Part shown: positions 1 through 7,387 of the stretch, one piece after another
Layout of the letters: each line of letters starts with the position of its first letter
Numbering within the stretch: position 1 is the first letter of the stretch
NCBI GenBank assembly: GCA_900552555.1
Contig: URZW01000014.1
Location: 1 to 34,398 of the forward strand
DNA length: 34,398 nt
Direction of reading: 5' to 3'
Source: an uncultured Clostridium sp.
GTDB lineage: Bacteria > Bacillota > Clostridia > TANB77 > CAG-508
Position numbers and translations under genes: made by a program
Notes under the pieces: generated by a model
The model's database searches: none
Told to the model about the DNA's origin: nothing
What the model saw: the letters and a program-made list of their open reading frames with translations, nothing else

Positions 1-2
1 GA

Positions 3-206
3 AACGCCCAAGATTTGGCAGACAAAATTTTGAAAAAAATTTTGGATGACGATGAGCGAAACGAAGTGAAGCGAAAGGAAAACAAAAGTGAAAAAGAGTA
101 CACGAGCAAAGAAAACAAAAAACAAACAAACAGAAAAAATAATATCAACATTAATAATATTAATATTAATAATAGCAAGTTGGGTAATAAACAAACAAGA
201 AAATAA
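3..206 (+). CDS. possible C-terminal end of a gene that starts before the window
   Basis: This frame is open from the left edge and ends in TAA at 204-206. The first 25 or so codons (NAQDLADKILKKILDDD, then a charged stretch) read like a helical protein end and use more GC-rich codons than the following genes. After about position 100 the translation becomes Lys/Asn low complexity, because it overlaps the next gene, which is read in another frame from a GTG at 88. A 119-base overlap is unusual, so either this is a real upstream 3' end or the frame is open by chance. The visible part is too short to assign a family. Confidence 0.3.
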   Translation, partial: NAQDLADKILKKILDDDERNEVKRKENKSEKEYTSKENKKQTNRKNNININNININNSKLGNKQTRK

Positions 207-873
207 TAATCAAGAGAATCAAATAAATGAAATAAATATAACAACAGAACAAGCACAAACAGCGGAAAATACGGTATCAAGCACCAAATACAATTTAAGT
301 AACATACCAGAATACACAGACAAAATATACATCGAAATAAATAATAACATACCATATTTTGAAGAAAGTGAGCACACAACGAAAGCATTCGAAAACTACA
401 GTCAAATGGACTATTTAAAACGATGTGGAGTAGCATATGCAAACATATGCAAAGAAATAAAGCCAACAGAAAAAAGAGGAGACATCAGTAATGTAAAACC
501 AACCGGTTGGAAACAAGCAAAATACGATGGTAAATTTTTATACAACAGATGCCATTTAATCGGATATCAATTAGCAGGAGAAAATGCAAACGAGTTAAAT
601 TTAATAACTGGCACAAATTATTTCAATGTTGAAGGAATGTTACCATTTGAAAACAAAGTAGCAGAATATATAGAAAAAAACAATAATAATCATGTACTTT
701 ATAGAGTAACACCAGACTTTAAAGGAGACAATAAAGTTGCAAGTGGCGTAGAAATGGAAGCATATTCTGTAGAAGATAATGGACAAGGTGTACAATTTAA
801 TGTATATGTGTATAATGTCCAGCCCGGAATAACAATTAATTATCAAACAGGTGAAAGCTCTCAAAATAGCTAA
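88..873 (+). CDS. membrane-anchored DNA/RNA non-specific endonuclease (NucA/EndA-like)
   Basis: A 261-residue protein. The start is GTG at 88, preceded by an AAGGA site at 75-79; no ATG occurs in frame before the hydrophobic segment. Residues 18-34 (IISTLIILILIIASWVI) form one membrane anchor or uncleaved signal, followed by an Asn/Gln-rich linker and an extracellular domain. Residues 153-156 are NRCH, in the place of the DRGH catalytic motif of the beta-beta-alpha metal nucleases, with His156 as the expected general base. The downstream block ELNLITGTNYFN supplies the metal-binding Asn. Family members cut DNA or RNA without sequence preference at the cell surface, for nutrient use or DNA uptake. 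No competence gene is adjacent, so the biological role is open. Confidence 0.8.
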   Translation: MKKSTRAKKTKNKQTEKIISTLIILILIIASWVINKQENNNQENQINEINITTEQAQTAENTVSSTKYNLSNIPEYTDKIYIEINNNIPYFEESEHTTKAFENYSQMDYLKRCGVAYANICKEIKPTEKRGDISNVKPTGWKQAKYDGKFLYNRCHLIGYQLAGENANELNLITGTNYFNVEGMLPFENKVAEYIEKNNNNHVLYRVTPDFKGDNKVASGVEMEAYSVEDNGQGVQFNVYVYNVQPGITINYQTGESSQNS

Positions 874-957
874 TAGCTATTAAATGCAGTATAAAAAAAT
901 CACCACAATTATAAAACATAATTAAAAAAATTTAATCAAAAAAGGAGAGAGGATTTA

Positions 958-1383
958 TTGAAATTAGATATTTTTAACAAACTAGCAAATGATATAAAAG
1001 AAAATAATTTAGTAGAAAATTTTATACAAGAATTATCAAAATACATTGAAAATTCAAAGGAAAAAGAACAGATGAATACAATAAACAACGACGAAATCAA
1101 CAATAATAATGAGGTTGAAAAAGAAAGTTCACTAGAACAACAAGAAAATTTAGAACAAAATAGAGAAGAAAACTGCCTATATCAGGTAGTAGACTTCAGT
1201 GCAAAAGGCATTTTTTTACTAAACAAAAACAACAATAAAATATTTGAAGAAACAGAAATATCAGAAGAACTAAAAAATCAAATACAAAATGATAGTATAT
1301 TGAAATATAAAAATGGTGAATATGTATATGAAGAAGAATTAACAGAAGAATTCTTCAATAATTTAGAAGATATAGACCAATAA
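958..1383 (+). CDS. small acidic protein with a C-terminal DUF3006-like segment
   Basis: A 141-residue protein starting at TTG 958, with AAAGGAGAG at 941-949 at good distance. Residues 1-35 are helical. Residues 36-75 are a Glu/Asn/Gln-rich linker. The C-terminal 65 residues (YQVVDFSAKGIFLLN through YVYEEELTEEFFNNL) follow the pattern of DUF3006 proteins: a short beta unit, a middle part ending in a DG- or NG-like turn, then E-E-x-T/L-x-E and a terminal helix. That match is by eye only. No membrane segment is present. It lies between the nuclease and the phosphoesterase on the same strand and may be co-transcribed with either. The function is unknown. Confidence 0.6.
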   Translation: MKLDIFNKLANDIKENNLVENFIQELSKYIENSKEKEQMNTINNDEINNNNEVEKESSLEQQENLEQNREENCLYQVVDFSAKGIFLLNKNNNKIFEETEISEELKNQIQNDSILKYKNGEYVYEEELTEEFFNNLEDIDQ

Positions 1384-1469
1384 AAAATAAAATTATGGCT
1401 AAAAACAGCAAAGAATCAAATGAAATTCCAAACAAAATTGTATTACAATAAAAAAGAAAGGTGATAAAA

Positions 1470-2006
1470 ATGAAAGCGTTAGTAATATCAGACATCCATG
1501 GTTCAGCATACTATGGAGAAAAAATAAAAGAAATAAATGAAAAAGAAAAACCAGACAAAATAATATTATTAGGAGATTTATATTACCATGGACCAAGAAA
1601 TAATTTAAGTCAAGAATACAACCCAATGAAAGTAGCACAAACACTTAATTCATTAAAAGACAAGCTTTTAGTAGTAAGAGGAAACTGTGACGCAGAAGTA
1701 GACGAAACAATATCAGAATTTGAATTTCACGATCACATTTTAATGGAAATAAACGGTAAGAAATTTTATTTTACACATGGACATAAATACAACATTGAAA
1801 AAATACCATATGACGACTTTGATATAATGATATATGGTCACATCCACCAAGGATTTATTCAAGAAAAAGAAAGATTTATCTTTGCAAACCCAGGCTCAAT
1901 TTCACTTCCAAAGTGCAATACAGAGCATAGCTATATTGTAATTGAAGACAACAAAATAATATTAAAAAACGTTGATGGAAAAGTTATACAAGAATACGAA
2001 TTTTAA
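1470..2006 (+). CDS. yfcE: YfcE/MJ0936-family metallophosphoesterase
   Basis: A 178-residue soluble phosphodiesterase, probably acting on small organic phosphodiesters with two metal ions. The motifs of the calcineurin-like fold occur in order: SDIHG near residue 7, GDLYYHG near 38, GNCD near 75, THGH near 106, GHIH near 128 and NPGSIS near 145. The length matches the family (about 165-185). The start is taken as ATG 1470, because AAAGGTGAT at 1458-1466 sits at the right distance; an in-frame GTG at 1461 lies inside that ribosome binding site. The family is clear, but the natural substrate is rarely known. In many Firmicutes this gene follows rdgB; that neighbour is absent here. Confidence 0.88.
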   Translation: MKALVISDIHGSAYYGEKIKEINEKEKPDKIILLGDLYYHGPRNNLSQEYNPMKVAQTLNSLKDKLLVVRGNCDAEVDETISEFEFHDHILMEINGKKFYFTHGHKYNIEKIPYDDFDIMIYGHIHQGFIQEKERFIFANPGSISLPKCNTEHSYIVIEDNKIILKNVDGKVIQEYEF

Positions 2007-2059
2007 TTGACAATACCCCATAAAAGTGATTTAATAATCACAAGAAAGGGGGAAAGAAT

Positions 2060-2674
2060 ATGAAAAAAATTCTAAAAATTGCATTAATAGTAATATTAAT
2101 AATCGTACTAGTAGTTGGAGGGTACTTTATAGCCCTAAACATGACAAAAAAACAAGCATTAGAAACAGTTGATAAAATGTTCACAGCACTGAAAACAGGA
2201 GACGAAGAGCAAATAAAACAATACATCAATATAGAAGATGTAATTGAAGAAAATACAACATCAGAAGATAACATAGCAGATAATCAAGATATGGAAAAAG
2301 CAATGTTAAAAAATCTAAACTATGAGGTAGTATCAACAGATGTAAAAATAAATGAATGCACAATGAAATTAAATATAAGTAACAAAAATTTAAAAACAGT
2401 ATTTGGAAATTATATATCAAAAGCCTTTTCTGTAGCCTTTTCTCAAGCGTTTGGTGCAATGACAGAAGAAGAGATGGATGAACAATTAAAACAATATTTT
2501 ATAGAACAATATAATTCTGAAGACATTGAAACTGTAACAACAGAAGTTACTATTAATATGAAAAAAGAAGATGGGAAATGGAATATAGATTGCGACGAAG
2601 ATGCTTTTGTCGATGCAGTATTACCAGGATATAGAGAAGTTGAAGAATCTTTAAATAATATGAATCAAGAATAA
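2060..2674 (+). CDS. membrane-anchored protein of unknown function (DUF4878/DUF5105-like)
   Basis: A 204-residue protein with a very strong ribosome binding site (AAAGGGGGA, 2045-2053). Residues 4-26 are one hydrophobic helix (ILKIALIVILIIVLVVGGYFIAL). There is no lipobox cysteine, so it is anchored rather than lipidated. The outer domain starts with KKQALETVDKMFTALKTGDEEQIKQYI, the helix typical of NTF2-like surface proteins grouped as DUF4878 or DUF5105. A polar acidic stretch and a beta-rich end (VTTEVTINMKKEDGKWNID) follow, also typical of that fold. It closes the first + strand block and is followed by a terminator hairpin. The function is unknown. Confidence 0.65.
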   Translation: MKKILKIALIVILIIVLVVGGYFIALNMTKKQALETVDKMFTALKTGDEEQIKQYINIEDVIEENTTSEDNIADNQDMEKAMLKNLNYEVVSTDVKINECTMKLNISNKNLKTVFGNYISKAFSVAFSQAFGAMTEEEMDEQLKQYFIEQYNSEDIETVTTEVTINMKKEDGKWNIDCDEDAFVDAVLPGYREVEESLNNMNQE

Positions 2675-2680
2675 TATAAA

Positions 2681-2720
2681 AAGGACATAAATTTAAATAA
2701 AAAATTATGTCCTTCATTTT
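2681..2720 (+). terminator. rho-independent terminator after the 2060-2674 gene
   Basis: A perfect 10-bp stem pairs AAGGACATAA (2681-2690) with TTATGTCCTT (2705-2714) around a 14-base A-rich loop, followed by CATTTTAT. The tail is weak, so termination may be partial. The next gene is on the other strand and ends at 2803. Confidence 0.7.
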
Positions 2721-2802
2721 ATACATAAATAGGCTTTCTAAAATTCCTATAATATAAATAATTTCAACCAATAATACAAATAATTTTAACAAAATATTAA
2801 AT

Positions 2803-3735
2803 TTAAGTCTTGTAATATTTCCCTTGCCACAAATCCTGTTCTCTCAAAATTTTATCAAACCCATTCAAAATCCACTTCTTATGCAAATTCCACTCAGGAG
2901 CAACCAACAAATCCTTAGGAGCGTCACCAGAAATTCTATGAATAACAATATCTGGTGAAATATGAGTTACAACATATGTAAGAGCATCCAAATAATACTC
3001 TAAAGTAATAGGATCATATTGACCTGAAAAAAACATATCAGCAAGAACAGTGTTTTTTACAACATAAGTAGAGTGAATTTTCAAACCTTGAATATTATGC
3101 TGGTTAATAAAAACAACAGTATTTTTTAAATCATCAAAATTTTCACCTGGCAAACCAATCATAATGTGAGCTACAACATCAATTCCAGCATTATTTAACA
3201 ATTTGACCGCACTTGTAAATTGACAACTAGAATAACCACGATTAATTAAATTACCAGTCTCATCATTAGAAGTTTGCAAACCAAGTTCAACACAAACATA
3301 ATATTTTTCTTTGTAAGATTTCAACAAATTTACAATATCTTCATTTATACAGTCAGGCCTTGTAGCAACTTCTAAACCAACAATTTTATCATCAATTAAA
3401 GCAGCATCATATTTGGCTTTCAGCATATCCAAAGAATCATATGTGTTTGTGAAATTTTGAAAATAAGCAATAAACTTATTAGCACGTTTACTACGATAAC
3501 TATCAAAATAATTTTTTACTTGATTACTAATTTTTTCAGTTATAGTATCACCAGAACCACAACGTATTAATTCGCCAGAACCTTTTTCACTACAAAAAAT
3601 ACATCCTTTTGTAGATATAGTTCCATCTCTATTTGGACAGGTAAAGCCACCATCAATACATATTTTTAATGTTCTTTCTCCGATATTTTCTTTTAAATAT
3701 TTGTTTAAGTGTTTATATCTTTCTTTCTCTTCCAT
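2803..3735 (-). CDS. TIGR01212-type radical SAM protein (YtqA family)
   Basis: A 310-residue iron-sulfur enzyme. The N-terminal pattern RYKHLNKYLKENIGERTLKI, then GGFTCPNRDGTISTKGCIFC, is diagnostic for this family. Cys33, Cys45 and Cys48 are the expected [4Fe-4S] ligands, and the GLEVATRPDC and CVELGLQTSND blocks are the SAM-binding barrel motifs. The chemistry is unproven; the family is related to Elp3/HemN and a role in tRNA modification has been proposed. The start is taken as ATG 3735, where family homology begins. A longer in-frame start at 3798 gives a 21-residue hydrophobic extension without a ribosome binding site. No Shine-Dalgarno sequence precedes 3735, and a good promoter lies immediately upstream, so the mRNA may be nearly leaderless. 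Confidence 0.85.
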   Translation of the reverse strand: MEEKERYKHLNKYLKENIGERTLKICIDGGFTCPNRDGTISTKGCIFCSEKGSGELIRCGSGDTITEKISNQVKNYFDSYRSKRANKFIAYFQNFTNTYDSLDMLKAKYDAALIDDKIVGLEVATRPDCINEDIVNLLKSYKEKYYVCVELGLQTSNDETGNLINRGYSSCQFTSAVKLLNNAGIDVVAHIMIGLPGENFDDLKNTVVFINQHNIQGLKIHSTYVVKNTVLADMFFSGQYDPITLEYYLDALTYVVTHISPDIVIHRISGDAPKDLLVAPEWNLHKKWILNGFDKILREQDLWQGKYYKT

Positions 3736-3744
3736 AATGGTTAC

Positions 3745-3773
3745 AGTATAGCAGAAAAAGGCAAATGAGACAA
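3745..3773 (-). promoter_or_regulatory. promoter for the radical SAM gene
   Basis: Reading the minus strand, TTGTCT (3773-3768) and TATACT (3750-3745) are separated by 17 bases, and TGC before the -10 makes it an extended -10. The predicted start of transcription is around 3738, only about three bases before the ATG at 3735. Confidence 0.6.
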
Positions 3774-3844
3774 GTGGGACAGTCAAAATTTGTTTCATTT
3801 ATTTGTCAAATCTTGTCGATGTGATAAAAAATTAATATAAACAC

Positions 3845-3872
3845 TTTAAAAATCTCAAAAAAGTGATATAAT
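3845..3872 (+). promoter_or_regulatory. probable promoter of the Mg2+ ATPase gene
   Basis: An extended -10 (TG at 3864-3865, then TATAAT at 3867-3872) lies 55 bases before the ATG. The -35 is weak (TTTAAA, 3845-3850, 16 bases away). The short leader (about 48 bases) leaves no room for a magnesium riboswitch. Confidence 0.5.
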
Positions 3873-3927
3873 ACAACCATAAAAAAATTACAAAAAACAC
3901 AACCAAATAAAAAGGAAAGTGATACAA

Positions 3928-6549
3928 ATGATACAACTATTTGAAATCAAGAAAAAAGTAAAACAAATGAAAAACACAGACAAAGAACTACTAGAAAAAT
4001 ACACAGAAACATCAAAGAAAAGCAAAGAAAAAATCCTAAAACAATACAACACAAAAGAAGAAGGACTAACACAAAAAGAATACGAAAAAAGATATGAAAA
4101 AAACGGTCCCAACATAGTAGTAAAAAACGAAAAAAAGAGTTGGATAGAATTCTTCATAAAATCATTTAATGATAAATTCATATACATATTACTGTTATTA
4201 GCAATAATAGACTTTGCACTATCAGACAAATTAGGAGCAGGAATAATAGTAGGAATAGCAGTAGTAAGCGCATTCATAAAATTCTGTCAAAACTACTCAA
4301 CATACAAATTCAATCAAAAACTAAAAGCACAAATATATTCAAGCACAAATGTGGTAAGAAGCGGAAAAGAAAAAGAAGTAAGAGTAGAAAACATAGCAAT
4401 AGGAGACATCATAAAACTAAATGCAGGCTCAATAATACCAGCAGATGTAATACTAATTGAAAGCAAAGATTTATTCTTGAACCAATCGGTATTCACAGGA
4501 GAAAGTGTATTAGTCGAAAAAACAACAACACCAAATGAACCAAAAGGAATATTTGATATAAACAACATATGCTTAATGGGCTCAAGTGTAGTCAGTGGAA
4601 GCGGAACAGCAGTTGTAATACAAACGGGTTTTGACACATATTTAGGAAGAATGAGCAAAGAAATAGACAACAAAAAAGAGATAACAAACTTCGAAAAAGG
4701 AATGAATAACATCACAAAACTACTAATAAAATATATGGTAGTAGTATCAATAGCAGTATTTGTAATATATGCATTCATAAGACACGACCTAATGGAAGCA
4801 CTGCTATTTGCACTATCAGTAGCAGTTGGAATAACACCAAGTATGTTGCCAATGATAGTAAATGTAAACTTAACAAAAGGAAGCAAAACACTAGCAAAAA
4901 AGAAAACACTAGTAAAAAATATACAGTCAATTCAAAACTTAGGAGCAATTGACATCTTATGCACAGACAAAACGGGAACATTAACACAAGATAAAATAAC
5001 ATTACAAAAATACATAAATGTAATGGGAGAAGAAGACTTAGACATTTTAAAATATGCATATCTAAACAGTTACTATGGAACTGGTATAAAAAATTTAGTT
5101 GACAAAGCAGTAATTGCATATGGAAATCAACACAAAATCAAGCAAGTTCTAAAAGAATACGAAAAAGTAGATGAAATACCATTTGACTATACAAGAAAAA
5201 GAATGAGTGTAGTTGTAAAAAGCGAAGACGGCTACAGAATGCTAACAAAGGGTGCAATAGAAGAAATTTTAAAATGTTGCAAACAAGTAAAATATAAAGA
5301 CGATATAATTCCAATAACAGATGATTTAGTAAAGCAAATTGAAGTAAATGCAAACAATTTATCAAATATGGGAATGCAAGTAATAGCATTAGCAACGAAA
5401 AAAGAATATCCAGGTGTAAATGTATTTAACAGTAGTGATGAAAGTGAAATGACATTTGTAGGATATGTTGCATTTTTGGATCCACCAAAAAAAGATGTAA
5501 AAAAGACAATAAATGATTTAAGAAAAATTGGCGTAAAAACAAAAATTCTAACAGGTGACAATGCATATGCAACTAAAAATATATGCAATACAGTAGGTTT
5601 AAGGTCAGACAGAATAATTACAGGTGTAGAATTAGACCAAATGTCAGACGAAGAATTAGAAGAAGCAGTAGAAGAAGTTGATGTTTTTGCAAGATTAAAT
5701 CCATTGCAAAAAGAAAGAGTAGTAAAAACATACAAGAAAAATGGCCATGTAGTAGGATATATGGGAGACGGTGTAAACGATGCACCATCACTACATACAG
5801 CAGATGTAGGAATTTGTGTAGACTCTGCAACAGACATAGCAAAAGAGGCAAGTGATATAATATTACTTGAAAAAAGTTTGCAAGTAATATATGATGGTGT
5901 AATAGAAGGTAGAAAAGTATATGGAAACATCATAAAATATATGAAAATGGCATTAAGTTCAGACTTTGGAGATGTATTCAGTATACTAATAGCAAGTATC
6001 TTCTTACCATTTTTGCCACTATTACCAATACAAATGTTGATACAAGACTTTTTATATGACATATCACAAATAGCAATACCATATGATGATGTAGACAAAG
6101 AATTTTTGGAAAAACCACGAAAATGGGACACAAAAGGACTTGGCAAATTCATGAATGTAATGGGAATTACAAGTTCAATAACAGATGTAATAGCATTTGT
6201 AGTATTTTGGTTTGTGTTTGGATACAACAGTGTAGATAAACAATCTTGGTTCCAAACAGCATGGTTCGTAGAATGCTTAATAAGTGAAACAATGATAATT
6301 CACTATGTTAGAACTGCAAAAATGCCATTTATAGAATCAAGAGCAAATAAATTCTTAACAATTTCAACTTTAATTACTATTGCTGGAACAATAGTTACAC
6401 CAATATTGTTACACAATGTTGGAACATTTAATTTTGAAATTTTACCAGGAAAATATTATGCATTTGTAGTATTATTACTTATAATATATACTGTACTTGT
6501 TCAAAGTATTAAGAAAGTTTATATTAAGAAAAATGGAGAATGGTTATAA
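3928..6549 (+). CDS. mgtA: magnesium-translocating P-type ATPase (MgtA/MgtB family)
   Basis: An 873-residue type IIIB P-type ATPase that imports Mg2+ using ATP. The order is: cytoplasmic N-terminus, cation-ATPase N domain (about 40-110), two membrane helices, actuator domain with TGES at 190-193, two helices, then phosphorylation site DKTGTLT with Asp347. The nucleotide domain follows, then GDGVNDAP near 613-620, then six C-terminal helices. NIIKYMKMALSSDFGDVFS and the DFLYDISQ block are hallmarks of the Mg2+ branch rather than the Ca2+ or K+ pumps. The start is ATG 3928, after AAGGAAAGTGAT (3912-3923); an in-frame GTG at 3919 falls inside the ribosome binding site. All catalytic residues are intact. 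It is transcribed alone, divergently from the radical SAM gene. Confidence 0.93.
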   Translation: MIQLFEIKKKVKQMKNTDKELLEKYTETSKKSKEKILKQYNTKEEGLTQKEYEKRYEKNGPNIVVKNEKKSWIEFFIKSFNDKFIYILLLLAIIDFALSDKLGAGIIVGIAVVSAFIKFCQNYSTYKFNQKLKAQIYSSTNVVRSGKEKEVRVENIAIGDIIKLNAGSIIPADVILIESKDLFLNQSVFTGESVLVEKTTTPNEPKGIFDINNICLMGSSVVSGSGTAVVIQTGFDTYLGRMSKEIDNKKEITNFEKGMNNITKLLIKYMVVVSIAVFVIYAFIRHDLMEALLFALSVAVGITPSMLPMIVNVNLTKGSKTLAKKKTLVKNIQSIQNLGAIDILCTDKTGTLTQDKITLQKYINVMGEEDLDILKYAYLNSYYGTGIKNLVDKAVIAYGNQHKIKQVLKEYEKVDEIPFDYTRKRMSVVVKSEDGYRMLTKGAIEEILKCCKQVKYKDDIIPITDDLVKQIEVNANNLSNMGMQVIALATKKEYPGVNVFNSSDESEMTFVGYVAFLDPPKKDVKKTINDLRKIGVKTKILTGDNAYATKNICNTVGLRSDRIITGVELDQMSDEELEEAVEEVDVFARLNPLQKERVVKTYKKNGHVVGYMGDGVNDAPSLHTADVGICVDSATDIAKEASDIILLEKSLQVIYDGVIEGRKVYGNIIKYMKMALSSDFGDVFSILIASIFLPFLPLLPIQMLIQDFLYDISQIAIPYDDVDKEFLEKPRKWDTKGLGKFMNVMGITSSITDVIAFVVFWFVFGYNSVDKQSWFQTAWFVECLISETMIIHYVRTAKMPFIESRANKFLTISTLITIAGTIVTPILLHNVGTFNFEILPGKYYAFVVLLLIIYTVLVQSIKKVYIKKNGEWL

Positions 6550-6576
6550 AAATTGAAAAATAATTACAATTTTGGA

Positions 6577-6654
6577 TGTGTCAATTTTTTAAAAAACGCA
6601 GTTACATACAAGCGTATGAGCCCTTGCCTTTTAAATAAAATTTTCATTGACACA
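6577..6654. other. possible structured element between the ATPase and the acyltransferase gene
   Basis: Perfect 9-base arms TGTGTCAAT (6577-6585) and ATTGACACA (6646-6654) enclose a small hairpin, CATAC (6605-6609) with GTATG (6614-6618) around a four-base loop. The GC-richer centre (GTATGAGCCCTTGCC) stands out in this AT-rich DNA. It could be a 5' leader structure of the next gene or a degraded repeat. It matches no riboswitch class I recognise. Confidence 0.3.
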
Positions 6655-6708
6655 ATTTAATGCTTTTCCAACTGAATTTATAAATATAAGAAAGGATTGA
6701 AAAGAAAA

Positions 6709-7374
6709 ATGGAAGAATGCAAAATAAAAAATTTATACAATTTAGATGAAACAATAGCAAAAAAAATATTTGAAGGAGCAACATACCCATGGGAGGTATT
6801 GCCAAAAATAAATGATTTCATAATAGAATTAGGGAATACATTAGACCAAGAAGAATATGATAAAGTAGGAGAAGATGTGTGGATAGCAAAATCTGCTACA
6901 GTAGCACCAACAGCATACATACATGGACCAGCAATAATAGGGAAAAATGCAGAAATAAGACACTGTGCATTTATAAGAGGAAAAGCAATAGTTGGTGAAG
7001 GTGCAGTAGTAGGAAACTCAACAGAACTAAAAAATGTAATTCTATTCAACAAAGTCCAAGTACCTCACTATAACTATGTCGGAGACTCAATTTTAGGATA
7101 CAAATCACACATGGGTGCAGGTTCAATAACGTCAAATGTAAAATCAGACAAAAAATTGGTAGTTGTAAAAAACGGAATGGAAAAAATTGAGACAGGATTA
7201 AAAAAATTCGGAGCAATGTTAGGAGATGAAGTAGAAGTTGGATGTGGTTCAGTTTTAAATCCGGGAACAGTAATCGGTAGTCATAGCAACATATATCCAT
7301 TATCATCTGTAAGAAAAGTAGTACCTGCAAATAGTATATACAAAAATCAAAATGAAATTATAAAAAAATCATAA
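6709..7374 (+). CDS. left-handed beta-helix acyltransferase-like protein (GlmU C-terminal-like)
   Basis: A 221-residue protein. After a helical N-terminus (1-60), hexapeptide repeats run from about residue 65 to 200 (for example VAPTAYIHGPAIIGKNAEIRHCAFIRGKAIVGEGAVVG), building a left-handed parallel beta-helix. The region NYVGDSILGYKSHMGAGSITSN resembles the acetyl-CoA site of the GlmU acetyltransferase domain, but there is no N-terminal nucleotidyltransferase domain. It is therefore a stand-alone sugar-nucleotide acyltransferase-like protein of unknown substrate. The start is ATG 6709; an in-frame TTG at 6697 directly abuts the AAAGGA site and is less likely. It probably forms an operon with the membrane protein 13 bases downstream. 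Confidence 0.78.
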   Translation: MEECKIKNLYNLDETIAKKIFEGATYPWEVLPKINDFIIELGNTLDQEEYDKVGEDVWIAKSATVAPTAYIHGPAIIGKNAEIRHCAFIRGKAIVGEGAVVGNSTELKNVILFNKVQVPHYNYVGDSILGYKSHMGAGSITSNVKSDKKLVVVKNGMEKIETGLKKFGAMLGDEVEVGCGSVLNPGTVIGSHSNIYPLSSVRKVVPANSIYKNQNEIIKKS

Positions 7375-7387
7375 AAAGGAGTAATAT

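Noticed and set aside
3799..3927. Magnesium riboswitch before the P-type ATPase
   Set aside because: The leader after the predicted transcription start is only about 48 bases, too short for the known Mg2+ riboswitch.
5232..6227. 331-codon minus-strand frame opposite the Mg2+ ATPase gene
   Set aside because: It mirrors a strongly conserved gene, has no ribosome binding site and reads as a Ser/Phe/Ile-rich artefact of AT-rich codons. Other long minus frames here (4314-4886, 13201-13980, 18351-18929) are rejected for the same reason.
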